Notes under the pieces: model-generated
The model's input: the letters and a program-made list of their open reading frames with translations, nothing else
Told to the model about the DNA's origin: nothing
The model's database searches: none
Shown: positions 1 through 10,735 of the stretch, in pieces
Numbering within the stretch: position 1 is the stretch's first letter
Layout: the number at the start of each line of letters is the position of its first letter
Assembly (NCBI GenBank): GCA_959347315.1
Contig: OY365813.1
Location: 34,140,160-34,204,159 of the forward strand
Length of the DNA stretch: 64,000 nt
Direction: 5' to 3'
DNA from: Bimastos eiseni
Taxonomy: Eukaryota; Annelida; Clitellata; Crassiclitellata; Lumbricidae
Program-made: the position numbers and the translations under genes

Positions 1-678
1 TCTCATCAAGCTTCAACGAACATATTGTGAAAGGATACGCTTATATATTATACTCATGCGACAATAATATTAAATCTTTTGTTTATGTGTGCAGTTCGTT
101 TGCAAAGCAATTTGCACGGTTACCTGTTTATTCAGTCTGAATTTTGATTTTACAAATGCAACGTGACCGACTAAATCGAAATCATTGGCAAGGATATAAT
201 CGACTAAGTTAGGTAGATATTTTTAAGGCATTAGTATGCAGTTTAATAAACATAATGATATTGGTATTAGGTTAATAAAACTATTTATATGAGATATAAA
301 TATATGCTTAGACATTTATTTATGAGTGAAAAATTAAAATTGAACCATTCATTATAATAATATTGCCGACAAGAGCTTCGAGCTAAATGCAAACTCTCTT
401 TTGTTCCATAAAACACTTTGGTCTTGTGTCTGATCTAATTGCATTATATCTATAGATTTATAGATTTATATAGCGCCCCAAACCAAGCAGTGCGAGAGAC
501 CCAGCGACCTCTAATGATAATTTATGAACTCTTTCCGACTCCTACCTAATCTGATGATTTCATTTCCATGGCGTTTTTAGCACATTATCCAAATTGAATA
601 CAATCGACCAACCAATGAATCTGTCTGTGTTAACTTAGTTTTGGTGAATTGAATGCAAACTAATCAAATAGTGATATA
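1..678. other. AT-rich stretch without recognised gene
   Basis: I see no exon with convincing protein content. Near 465-485 there is a scrap of the dispersed LINE-tail repeat (the tatagcgcccc motif). The signal-peptide exon of gene A would be expected here or up to 1732, but I found no ATG-initiated hydrophobic segment ending in a phase-1 GT donor. Confidence 0.5.
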
Positions 679-947
679 CATTGGTGAAAAAAAGTTATTG
701 CATCACTCTGTGATAAAAGCAAGAGGCGGTACAACGAAATATTAGGACGTAATGAGTAGAAACAATAAATTTCTCTGATTTGCTTCCATGAATCGACCAA
801 CAGACATTGCTGAAAATCTCCAAATGACGGATTTTATGCTTGCTTAAAAAATAATTTGAGTGTGACATTAAAGAAAACTGACTTCAAAATCTAATAAACA
901 GATTCTTATCCTTTTGCAGGGTGATGCATTAATTATTTCCAACACTG
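679..947 (+). mobile_element. MITE copy 1 (TA-flanked, Tc1/mariner-like)
   Basis: The element has imperfect terminal inverted repeats: CATTGGTGAAAAAAAG at the left, and a right end whose complement begins CAGTGTTGGAAATAATTA. It is flanked by TA dinucleotides at 677-678 and 948-949. It shares its ends and an internal block (gataaaagc...ggacgtaatgagtag) with the copy at 1878-2159, which lies in the opposite orientation. There is no ORF. The TA target and the small size suggest a non-autonomous Tc1/mariner-type element; the superfamily is inferred. Confidence 0.75.
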
Positions 948-1732
948 TACAATTCGATTAAATTCAATGCCATGCATTACGATATGATGCAATACCCTAA
1001 CCACTCTGACTATTTTTACTCGCATTGAAACTGTTTTTTTTCAACCGTGCTGCGGTCGGGAACGCTCCTGAGTGGCAATCTTGAAGGGGCGCTATAAGGC
1101 CTATGAACTTTCGCAATAAATGGACGAATGACTACAGCACGATTTGTACGATTCAATACAGCACAATAAAATACCATGCAGAATACCATACAATAAAATA
1201 CCATGCAATGCTATGCAAAAATATACCATTCTTTCATTGATTCAAATTAATTTATTTATCGCTCTTTCAATGTAACTATTCCAAATCGCACCCAACTCCA
1301 GCCGAACAAAAAGTTAAGTTTTCAAATGACCATTATTAGTACCACTGCACAATACAATGCCATACAAACTGCCATAAAATACAATACCATAAAATACATC
1401 TGGAATGGGCTCGCAAGAGCTACGACTCCTACCTAGAATTTCCTCTCCTTCATCTTACTCTTCATTGAAATCTGTATTTTTAGCCCTAATCAAACCGGGA
1501 GCGCCTCTGAGTACATATCGTGAGGGGCGCTATGATTATTAAGTTCAGATTGATTGATAATTAATTGATTGATTTGTTGATTTGCTGATTGTTTCATTGA
1601 TTCATTGATTGAATGAACGTCATACAACGCAAAACAATACATACATTACAATACGGTATCTTACAAACTGAAACCGGCTAAGGAGAAAGAAATACATTTA
1701 GCCATTGTGATATGATTTGGATATTCCGTCAG
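948..1732. other. Upstream of gene A exon 2: LINE tails and ACAATAC-rich repeats
   Basis: No gene is seen. There are two LINE-tail copies on the + strand, at about 1030-1140 and 1485-1620. Each carries the motif cluster of a gctcctgag or gcgcctctgag arm, then a ggggcgctat arm, and the second then a tgattgattg tail. Stretches near 1150-1215 and 1340-1400 are rich in overlapping acaatac/accatac words. An unrecognised signal-peptide exon of gene A may lie here. Confidence 0.5.
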
Positions 1733-4700
1733 GTGGTCAAGTGCCCTGTCCAACTCCGAACGCCATGTATGTCGGAAATCCCATCTCAAGCAGAGCCATT
1801 CCAACACAGCTCCTCCACGGCAAGGCTCAGAGTAAGTCAACTGCAGTACTAATAATATTTGTTATGACAACTACTTACAGTGGGGAAAATAATTATTGCA
1901 TCACCCTGTAAAATGCTAATAATCAGTCTAATACATTTAAAGTCAGGTGTTTTTTAAAATCACTAAAATTTTTTATTATTTTGTAAACAAGCATAAAATC
2001 AGTAATTTACATTTTTTCACTAAGGCTTGTTGGTCAATAGAAAGAAGAAAATAAGGAAAACTCATTGTTTCTACTCATTACGTCCTAATGTTTCTTTTTA
2101 CTGCCTCTACCACTAGCTTTGATCACAGGGTGATGCAATAGTAATTATTTCCTCCACTGTATATGACGGAGGTACCGTGGTAAAACAGCTGCAAGTGTGT
2201 CTCACAAGCCCATAATCGGGATATGCCCCTAATCGGGATATGCCTTGAGCTTAGACTTGAAGGAGTCCACAGAGTTGGCAGGCCTGGCTCAAGACATTTA
2301 GTGGGTCTAGGCAAAGCTATAGGCCAAAAAATTTTGACGGCCCGCCGACTCATTATTATGCACGCTAACGTTGTTTTACTTATGAATTTTTAAACAATAT
2401 ATTTTTCATGCTTATTTTGCAAAAATGGCCACCCCTAAAACTTGGCGGCCCCTAAAAATCGACGGTCATTGGCGGCTGCCTAGTTTGCCAAACAGACGAA
2501 CCGTATCTGTGAGTCGGCCAATCTGATGGTGGGTGGATGATTATTGCAGCATCTAGGATCGGCGTCTGAGAAAGCAGGGTCTGCTCCATCCACTCATTGC
2601 TCTCTTTAATGCGGACTCGACTGTAAGGAGTTCTGCATGTTCCTCGCCTTATTATGTAATGTAATGTAATCGAGCATTTACATAGCGCCCCTTCAAGATA
2701 TCTACTCTGCGTTGGTCTAAATGGTGCTAAATGTCAAAGTAATCGAGTGAAATATATCTGTTAGCAAAGCAGTGCACAGTAAGCTGAAAAGAGTCTCCAA
2801 TGGTGGGCCCACGCACACGCACACGCGTGGAATTAACCAACGGATTCCCGTCGACAGCTGAGTGATGGTTGGGATGCTCGGAGTCTGGGAAAATGAAGTC
2901 GCTGTTCTTTCTCTTATTGTTTCTTTTATTTAATAACATTGACTATCTGTGATTATACCAGCTATCGTTAATTACATTTAATTGCATTCATTACCCTTAA
3001 CTGCGTTATTTGTCTGTAGCTACAATAATAACCTCCGAATAACTTAACTTATTTGTAGTTGCACTGATAACTTTTAATTACATAAGTCACCTTTACCTAA
3101 ATTCACCTTGGTCACCATCTGACTGACTTACTGCCACTAACCTAAACTCACCTTGGTCACTGTCTGCCTGACTTACCTCCACTTATCTAAACCTGCCATG
3201 GTAGCCTTCTGCCTGACTTACCTCCACTTACCTAAACATACCTTGGTCGTATTTCAGCCGTCGTTGCATACGGTCCGGAGTTTACCATACCGTGCACGTG
3301 TGGAGTGATCACAGGATGGAACGTGGTCAGGTATGACAGTTCCACGGATGGATGCCCAAAGTATCCTGCCTGTAGCGTGACGATGGTCGCATATCGAAAT
3401 GTGACAATCAGTCCTTCAGTGTTGTCGGCTGCGGTGATTGGAACGTACACCACTAACTGTGAGTCGATGACGCTCCTGCATTGCATGCGGTCGTAATGCA
3501 TTGTATGGCATTCAGCTCCAGTCTATCATGTTCTGTTATGATCTATTCCTTTCTATTCTGATCTATTGTATTCTAGACCATTCTATTCTGATCTATCATA
3601 TTCTAGACCATTCTATTCTAGGAAATTTTATTCTTAGCGATTCTATTCAAAGCTATTATGTTATTGACCATTTTATTCTATTTTAGCCTACTCTATTCTA
3701 AGCTATTTTATTCTTAACTATTCTGTTCTAGCTGCTCGCATACGCTCCAAGCCCAGCCACAGCTAAAAGAGTAATTTGAGGTACTGCTTCTTATGAGTAC
3801 CTGTTGCGTTTATTGAGTTCATTTTTTGTCGTCGTTTGCGTGGTTACTATAAAGTATGAGAGTTTGTTTATTTCTGGCTAGTGCTGACTGCCTACTTACT
3901 TATTGATTTCGTCCCTTCTTTCAGTGAATTCGTACACGCCGGCTTCCCCTCCAAGTCAGCCCTTCATCTCCATCTCGATGCCCCGATCGGAGTGGATTCC
4001 TGTCAAGTACGGCGACTCCCTTGGGTGGTACGTAGGTCCATCTGTAACAGTCTTGCAGCTCACGTGCTTACCAAAATACGTACCAGAATATGTACCAAAT
4101 TTAGTACCAAAATATGTAACGAAATAAGTACCAAATACGTACCAAGATACGTACCAAGATACATACAATAACTACAGAATAAGAACGGCTAGACGACAAA
4201 TGGTTTACGGACATTCATTGTATTGAAATAGAAGTTAGATTGGTGATTATAATGCTTGCTCTAATCCAACTTCTACTTCAGCAAGAATTATTTTAATCAA
4301 TCCAACTTCTATTTAGGCAAGCATTATTTTCATCGTTGCATTATCTATTTATGAAGAATTAACTTCTTTCATCAATCCAACTTGTATTTAAGCAAGCATC
4401 ATTTTCATCGTAATAATTTTTATCATCTATTTTGAAGAATTAATTTCTTTCTTCAATCCAACCTCTATTTAAACAAGCATTATTTTTTCGTCGAAATATC
4501 ATCTATTTCGGAAGAATTGTTGTCATCAATCCAACTTCCATTTAAGCAAGCATTATTTTCGTCGAAATAATATTATCGTATATTTAGGAAGATTATCTTT
4601 CATCAATCTAACTTCTATGTAAGCAAGCGTTATTTTCATCTATATATCATCCAAATTATATTTTATTCTTTTGATTCCATCTGTCCGTGCAGAAGCTATA

Positions 4701-7700
4701 CAAAATTGTGCATCCTCTATGGTAGAACTTATAGGCTTTGGAGTTATCTTTCTCTGGAGTAACGTCTGTTCCCTGAATCGTGGAGTGGTAATTTGTGATC
4801 ATTACAAAGCTTACGTTTTTTATCGGGGCTGGAGTTGGGACGCTCTTGAGTGGCTACCTTGAAAGGGCGATTCATAAATGTTTTAATCAATGAATATAAT
4901 ATTATGAAGAATTGATTTCGTCAACTTAGCTTCTATTAATTTAGGCAGGCATTTTTAACATCAATCCAACATCTAAGAAAGAATTTCTTTCATCAATTCG
5001 ACTTCTATATTTGAGTATGCATAATTATCATCAATCCAACATCTATTTTCGTGGAATATGTATCGACGCTGTGATGTTGATCTTCATGAAACAGGAGTGG
5101 CCAGCATGGACCCGTCATCTATTATGACGAGCCCTGCGGAGGTACTTGTCCTTCTGGTCTTCCCAGTTCCAACCGTTTCCTCTTCACCTCGTCCTTAACA
5201 GGTGTAACCGTTGGATCTACTATGACGTTCACAGACGGTCCGGAATACAGCTACCCGAACAATCGCTACTACGGAATGCGTGCCATCGTTTATCAAGGTC
5301 CACCTCCAATCAAATCTCATCTACTCTGATCTAATCAATTCTGACCTGCACTGTTCCGTTTTAATCTATTCTAATCTATTTTAATTTATTCTATTATATT
5401 ATATTATTATTATCTCATCTGTTCTGTTTTGTGCTATTCCAATCTTATCTATTATATTCTAATCCACTCTGATCTTAACCTAATGTTTTATTCTGCTCAA
5501 TTCTAAATTATTACAATCTATTCTATTCAAGTCGATCACATTCTAATTCAATCTAGATTCACCTGAAACAAAACGAGTTCGAATCCATACTGTCAGCAAT
5601 TTTAATGATAATTGTATTGATAATAACAATCATAATAATAAAAACATAATGATAATAGTTATTTCATATGATTTTTCCAGGCACATACCCGTACTTTACT
5701 TCCATTCCACAGATCATCTCGATCTCTGACTCCACTCCCGTTGGTACCATCATCACCACGGTGGTTGCTGCGGACGCTGAACCCAAACAAACTCTCACAC
5801 TGACCATACTCCGATCCTGTCCTCAAGCTTCCTACTTTGCCATCGATCCCGTGACTGGTATTGTATTGTATTGTATACTTTTGTATCATATTGTTGAAAA
5901 CATTACACTACATTCTGAATACTGATTTTTTTTAATTTGTGTTTAAAATGCGTTTAAATTTAGAAAACGACCTCTAACATGCAACCTGTGACGACGATAA
6001 TGTCAACACGAATTTTTAAGCCACATAACAATTTAAATAAGTCAGACAATGAAAATTGAACTTGAGGAAAACTTCGCTGCATTGTAACAGCAAACAGTAA
6101 AATTCTTTCCCCAGGCGCATGCCTGGAGAGTAGAGTGGTGATAAAATATACTTACTGTACGGAAACAGGCAGAATACGTTAAGACAGGAAACGAAACAGA
6201 TCTTGTTCTATCACAGTCTCAACATCAACAGATCCAATAACAATCGCATTACCCCGATGCACTGCGCCTATTGTCTTTGGCAGGTGAGCTCAGCGTCAAT
6301 CAAACCCTTGTGGGGTCGGATTCCGTTCATCAATTGACCATTGAAGTGTCTGATGAATGTCTGAGAAATACTTCTGATATAACGATTCTGGTTTCGACAA
6401 GTACGACGACTGCAGCGGCAGTTACAACGGTTAGTTGAGATAATCGAATATCGGTTGCTTCGTTCATTAATTTTTAATTTTATTCAGCCAGGACACATGT
6501 AGTAGCTGTCTCCCTCATCCTTTGTCTAGGCTTGGGACTGGCACTGCCAGAGTGCGAACAGTGGCTGAGCTTAAATTATTGAAGAAGAAACTACATTTCG
6601 GTGGAACGACACAGTATAATAGCAAAGACCATTCGCGTCTCCCTCCTACTTTATCTACGCTTGGGACTGGCACTGTTCTCACTTAGAGTGAGAACAGTGG
6701 CGGAGTTTTGAAGAGGACAACCAGCTTCTCGGTTTTTGATGACTTCAAAAGATGTGCTTTGCAAAATGGCAGATAGATATATACAGACTAACATAACGCA
6801 CTCAAGCGTACATTCTTTTTCACCTCGTCTTCCTCTTTTATCTCCTCCTCTTTCTCCACCTCCTCCTCGTCCTCTTCCTTACCTCCATCTTCTCGCCCTC
6901 CTTCTTCCCTTCCTCCTCTTCTTCTCCTCGCCCTCCTCCTCCTCCATTTATCCACTTCCTCCTACTACCCCTCTTCTTATCTTTCTCTATCTCCTTATTC
7001 TCCTCCTCCTAATCTTCCTCTTGTCATCATCGTCTTCTCCATCTCCTCCTCCTCCTCCTCTTCTCATCATATCTTCTTCTTCTTCCTCCTCCTCCTCCTC
7101 ATCATCATCATTATCTTCTTCATCTTTCTCTCCTTCCTCTCCTCCTTCTTCTTCTTCATCACAACATGTTCCCTTACCGATTGCAGAGATCAACTTGGCC
7201 AGCAACCACCGTCCCAGTCCTTACTTCTGCTCCTCCAACAGCCAGCGTTCTGTCCTCTAGTTCGACTCCGTCTACCAACATCCTTGCCGCTGGTGCTGGT
7301 TATGGTCTCATCGTCTCTGCCTCCGTCTCCTGTCTCGCGGCCATCGGAGCGTCCATCGGAGTCTGCGTCTTCTGCCAACAACTCTCCAGTCTACAGAAAC
7401 AACTCGATCTGTACGTAAGATATTCCAATGATACGTTGACTCTAATCTTATCTTAACCGGTTTAATCCAGTCTCGTCTAGCTTTTGTGTCAATCTTAGTC
7501 TAAATCCGTATCCAGGATTCTGGTACTAATAATAGTCTTTATTATCAGTCGTATCATTTGCTTTGATCACCACCTTGGTGTTGATGATTTTCTTAATGTA
7601 AACATTAGTGTTTTGATCCTAGTCGTAATGTTTTCCTTGATCTTAGTACTTTAATCTCAGTTGTAAAATTTGTCTTAATCCGTATTATTGGCTTCTACTC

Positions 7701-9950
7701 ATTTCCATCACAGCTAACTAAGTTAAAGTTTATTATTAATGGAATGGCATCCCTTTCGATTTTTCGGCTCTTGCCTAGGAACAATATACTGTAAATTTAC
7801 TATTCTACTCTGAGTAGACTTCCTGAAGAGGCGCTATATCAAATCTCACTGATTGATTTGTTTTTCGTTTGATTGATTGGTTGGTTGGTTGATTGATTGG
7901 TTGGTTGGTTGATTGATTGATTGAATGATTGATTGTTGACAGCCTGAGAGGATTCAAATCATCTGGAGTCAGGAACAAAAAAGGAGATGGAAAGTTTCTT
8001 TACAATAGTACGGATGATCGTTTGAAGGAGTAAGCTATCACCAGCTGACGTACTTTAACATTGATATGTTTAGTGTAGCTATTAAAGTGATATATGATTA
8101 TAGTATGATTATTATTATTATTATGAATGTAATATGATAATAATGTTATCATAATATGATTGTAATATAACTATGAGATGATCATAATGTAATTATACAA
8201 TAATTGTGATTATAATTATAACACAGTTATAATATGATAAATTGATAATATTATCTTAATAATAAGATCATAATATATAGTAAAAATAAATTGAAAGAGA
8301 ATTCTGAGACCTACATCTGTAGGAAGTGTAATCACGACAGATGTAAAATGTCACAGAGAAATCACAAGAAGAATTGCAACAGGAAGTAGGTTTTCACAAA
8401 AAGGAGATAAGTACTTGGAAGAAAATTAGCGTATACTCTAATGACAATGTGACAATGTCCTATTTGACTGCAAAATTACTAAGAAGAATCGCGCCTTCTC
8501 AGTGGTTGGCCGGTCCCTCTCTCTGGAACAGGCTCCCGTTGGCGTTGCGCTTGTCCCCCAGGGTCACCTCAGACTCTTTTATACTCTCGTTCAAACTGCC
8601 ACCTTCTGTCGTGCTGGGGTCGAGAGCACCTCTGAGTGGTGACCTTGAATGGATGCTATATAAATCTTCGTAATGAGTGAATTATTTAAACTTGTGTTTT
8701 CTTCCTTTCAGCCGTAGATTACGCTCTTACCAGGAATCAGAGAGGAAGTCAGCCGAACGTCTGGATTGTGAGGAATGCATCTTATTCATTAGGCATTCGA
8801 ATAATTTGGGCATTTAAATTATTTGGACACTAAAATGTTCAATTGAAATGCCAAAAAGAATCTAATTTTATCCGTCCTGTGCATTTCGCCGATTCAGGCG
8901 CTCGAAGCATATAATGTAGACATTTGGTTTAGTTGGGCATATGGGTTTTTATGTCATTTGATGCATTCTGGCATTTGTAGATAATGGGCATGGTTTAATT
9001 GGACATTAAATTTTCTAAGTTGTTTTGCCATTTGCTATATTGTCATTAACTCTTTTGGCAGGATATACATTTCATCAATAATTTGCGTTAGGTAATCATT
9101 TCCTCTGGGTATTCATTCATTCATTACGAAGATTTATAAAGCGCACCTTACTACTCAGGAGCGTTACCGACCCAACACGGCTGAAAAGAACAGTTTTAAG
9201 GCGAGTATAAGAAGAGTGAGGTTGGACCCTGAGGGACACAAACGCAAAGCCATCGGGAGCCTGTTCCATAACGAAGGGCCGACAACTGAGAAGACACGAT
9301 TTTAATTTAGTAGATATACATAGCACATACATTGCGCATACATTCACACTTGCATACGTAACATTCATGCATACATACATACATACATTGGCACAGGGCT
9401 ATTCAATTAGCGGCCCCGGGCCAAATCTGGCCCGCGAAGGCCCAACAACTGGCCCGCGGACCTATGCCAAAATTTTAAAATTTTAAGAATTTTCTTTTTA
9501 AATCTATGTTTTTGAATTATTATTATTATAATTATAATTATTTGAATTATATTATATATTTTGCAAATGTATCATTTTAAAAAATTTACTGGAGGGTGCT
9601 CAGCAGCCCCCCTCCCCACACCCCTCCTCAAACCCCTCCCCAAACCCCTCCCCAAACCCCTCCCCAAACCCCTCCCCAAACCCCTCCCCAAACCCCTCCC
9701 CAAACCCCTCCCCAAACCCCTCCTTGAGCCTCTGGCCCGCCACCATCTCCAGATTTCTCTAGTTTGGCCCTTGACTAAATCTAATTGAATAGCCCTGCAT
9801 TGGCATCATGAATGTCTAACTTAGCAGTGTTTTTCTTTCATTCACTTAGCGTCGTCTAGCAAAGGATGGACTCGACCTCACGAAAGACCTGTCTCATCAG
9901 CCAGCGTCCGGATGTCAACGGGCGGCGGTCACGGCGGCAGCCCCATCTAA
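1733..9950 (+). CDS. Gene A: cadherin-repeat type I membrane protein (paralogue of gene B), 5' partial
   Basis: Exons inferred from splice sites and phase: 1733-1831, 3258-3458, 3925-4027, 5095-5297, 5681-5857, 6284-6429, 7187-7410, 7943-8029, 8712-8767, 9850-9950. They join without a stop into 464 residues after a split Gly codon. Order: a cysteine-bearing N-terminal module (IPCTCG, TGWNVVRYD, EWIPVKYGD, GGTCPSGL); one cadherin-like repeat (AIDPVTGELSV, then SVHQLTIEVSDEC) with a paired Cys; a Ser/Thr-rich stalk; a membrane helix containing GASIGVCVF; and a basic tail rich in Ser, Arg and Lys. N-glycosylation sequons occur in the ectodomain (NVT, NQT, NTS). The signal-peptide exon was not found; by analogy with gene B it should end in phase 1 upstream of 1733. 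One donor (5298, gtccac) is weak. The tail is split by an intron that B lacks. The family is not one I recognise; a cell-surface adhesion or recognition role is inferred from the cadherin repeat only. Confidence 0.75.
1878..2159 (-). mobile_element. MITE copy 2 (TA-flanked), in gene A intron
   Basis: It begins CAGTGGGGAAAATAATTATT and ends with a near-perfect inverted complement (aattatttcctccactg), flanked by TA at 1876-1877 and 2160-2161. It is an inverted relative of the copy at 679-947: the conserved internal block appears here as its reverse complement near the right end. It lies just downstream of gene A exon 2, within the 1832-3257 intron. Confidence 0.8.
2645..2895 (-). repeat. Dispersed repeat with LINE-tail hairpin (family R)
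   Basis: A block running from a TAATGTAATGTAATCGAGCA tail through tagcgccccttcaagatatc and aagcagtgcacagtaagctg to ggtgggcccacgcacacgc. Related copies lie at about 14310-14545 (-), 16530-16745 (+) and 37690-37930 (-). It looks like the 3' end of one retroelement family. No coding capacity is evident. Confidence 0.65.
3095..3245 (+). repeat. CTTACCT-rich imperfect tandem repeat
   Basis: Imperfect repeats of a cctaaactcaccttggtcac-type unit fill the end of gene A intron 2, up to the acceptor at 3257. A similar CTTACCTTACC-rich array fills intron 1 of gene B (12950-13330) and part of the channel-gene intron (52830-53160). Confidence 0.6.
3520..3730 (+). repeat. TTCTATTCTGATCTAT-type minisatellite
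   Basis: Imperfect copies of a unit close to CTATTCTGATCTATC fill the intron between gene A exons 3258-3458 and 3925-4027. A similar array lies at 5325-5560 in a later intron. Confidence 0.6.
4064..4170 (+). repeat. TACCAAAATACG minisatellite
   Basis: About eight degenerate copies of an 11-12 bp unit (taccaaaatacg) begin shortly after the gene A donor at 4028. Confidence 0.7.
4210..5050 (-). repeat. Mobile minisatellite family S, with an inserted LINE tail
   Basis: Roughly ten imperfect copies of a unit built around TTTCATCAATCCAACTTCTA and aagcaagcattattttcat. Reverse-complement relatives occur at 43100-43720, and hairpin relatives at 51240-51330 and 51928-52007. A LINE-tail fragment at about 4800-4880 interrupts the array. 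It fills gene A intron 4028-5094. Confidence 0.7.
6490..6710 (+). repeat. Two tandem copies of CTCCTCC dispersed element (family Q)
   Basis: Each copy holds the core ctttatcyaggcttgggactggcactg followed by gagtgcgaacagtgg. About 13 copies are recognisable in the window: near 6500, 6635, 11690, 11780, 21640(-), 21755(-), 22910(-), 27310, 29700, 54745, 58850(-), 58960(-) and 60540. The full element also includes a caacgacactgtgtgataac-like left part. There is no ORF. It may be a SINE or MITE; the class is unknown. Confidence 0.65.
6825..7165 (+). repeat. CT-rich (TCC/TCT) tract in gene A intron
   Basis: A strand-asymmetric polypyrimidine tract of CTCCTC and TCTTCT words immediately upstream of the stalk/membrane exon (acceptor at 7186). 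It produces spurious Ser/Pro/Leu-rich and Glu-rich open frames. Confidence 0.9.
7790..7935 (+). repeat. LINE-tail copy with (GATT)n tail
   Basis: A degenerate left arm (actctgagtagacttcctg), the aggcgctatatcaaat arm and a long gattgattggttgg tail end just before gene A exon 7943-8029. This is the same family as the fragments at 8490-8680 and 16700-16760. Confidence 0.65.
8490..8680 (+). mobile_element. L2/CR1-type LINE 3' fragment
   Basis: It reads on the + strand as the end of a LINE reverse transcriptase ORF (GPSLWNRLPLALR, then DSFILSFK), followed by gcacctctgagtggtgacct and gatgctatataaat. The LWN-LP-LR...FK pattern is the usual C-terminus of CR1/L2-clade ORF2. Further fragments are at 9112-9306 (-), 10455-10735 (+) and 18120-18268 (-). 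Confidence 0.7.
9112..9306 (-). mobile_element. L2/CR1-type LINE 3' fragment, antisense in gene A intron
   Basis: This is the reverse complement of the family at 8490-8680. It has the ataaagcgcacctta arm, ctcaggagcgtt arm and aacagttttaaggcgagtat, and on the - strand the peptide SCRPFVMEQAPDGFAF in a shifted frame. It lies in the last gene A intron. Confidence 0.7.
9394..9797 (+). mobile_element. hAT-type MITE with 8-bp target duplication
   Basis: The terminal inverted repeats are CAGGGCTATTCAATTAG and CTAATTGAATAGCCCTG. The 8 bp CATTGGCA directly flank both ends (9386-9393 and 9798-9805), which is the hallmark of the hAT superfamily. Subterminal regions are rich in ggcccgcg/ctggccc words. 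A 12-bp array (ccaaacccctcc) of about nine units occupies 9620-9722. There is no transposase, so the copy is non-autonomous. It is inserted in the last intron of gene A. Confidence 0.92.
9620..9722 (+). repeat. 12-bp minisatellite ccaaacccctcc
   Basis: About nine near-perfect units inside the hAT MITE. The complementary strand is G-rich with runs of four G, so G-quadruplex formation is possible (inference). Confidence 0.9.
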
Positions 9951-10048
9951 CAGCAGAAGCGACAGGAGCATCCATTCGGAGGAGGAGGTGGAGGAGATTC
10001 ATCTATTCCAAAGTCATCAGATCCATCTATTCCAAAGCCATCAGATCC

Positions 10049-10432
10049 ATCTCTGTCTGTCTCTGTCTCTGTCTCTGTCTCTGTCTCTCTCTGTCTCTCT
10101 CTGTCTCTCTCTCTGTCTCTCTCTGTCTCTTTCTGTCTCTCTCTCTGTCTCTCTCTGTCTCTCTCTGTCTCTCTCTGTCTCTCTCTGTCTCTCCGTCTCC
10201 AGCGAAATTGATGGCTAGACTGAAAATACTCTGTCGTGGATGGAGGGAGGGAGGGAGCGACATAGGGAAGAAGGGAGGGAGGAACGTGGAAGGAATGAAT
10301 GGTTGGATGGAAGGACGGATGGATGGATGGACGTACGGATAGATGAATGGATGGATGGATGGATGGATGGGTAAATGGACGGATGGATGGAGGAAGGGAG
10401 GTAGAGTGGGATGGATGGATGGAATGACATGC
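10049..10432 (+). repeat. (GTCTCT)n followed by (GGAT)n
   Basis: Two adjoining simple-repeat tracts in the 3' flank of gene A. They account for several Ser/Leu-rich and Ile/His/Pro-rich spurious open frames on both strands. Confidence 0.9.
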
Positions 10433-10454
10433 TATATATATGTATGAGTGCACC

Positions 10455-10735
10455 TGGTCGCCGCTCTCTCTACCCTACTGACCGAGGCCTACTCATTGTC
10501 CCATTTGCCCCACAACTGCTCAACCATTTCGTGCCTTCTCAGTGGTTGGTCCATCGCTCTGGAACACTCTCCCGTTGGCATTGCGCTTGACCCATAGGGT
10601 CCACTGAGACTCTTTTATACTCGCCTTAATAAAATGTTCTTTTCCGCCGTGTTGGGGTAGGGATCGCTTCTGAGTGGTAACCTTGAAGGGGCGCTATGTA
10701 AAGGTTCGTAATGAATGGATGAATGGATGAATAGA
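10455..10735 (+). mobile_element. L2/CR1-type LINE 3' fragment
   Basis: It contains gtgccttctcagtggttggt, ctggaacactctcccgttgg, actcttttatactcgcctt and the hairpin arms tcgcttctgagtggtaacct and ggggcgctatgtaaa. Family and orientation match 8490-8680. Confidence 0.65.

Noticed and set aside
6736..7260. 174-residue Ser/Pro/Leu-rich open frame
   Set aside because: CT-rich tract in an intron. The last part overlaps the gene A stalk exon in a different frame from the supported one.
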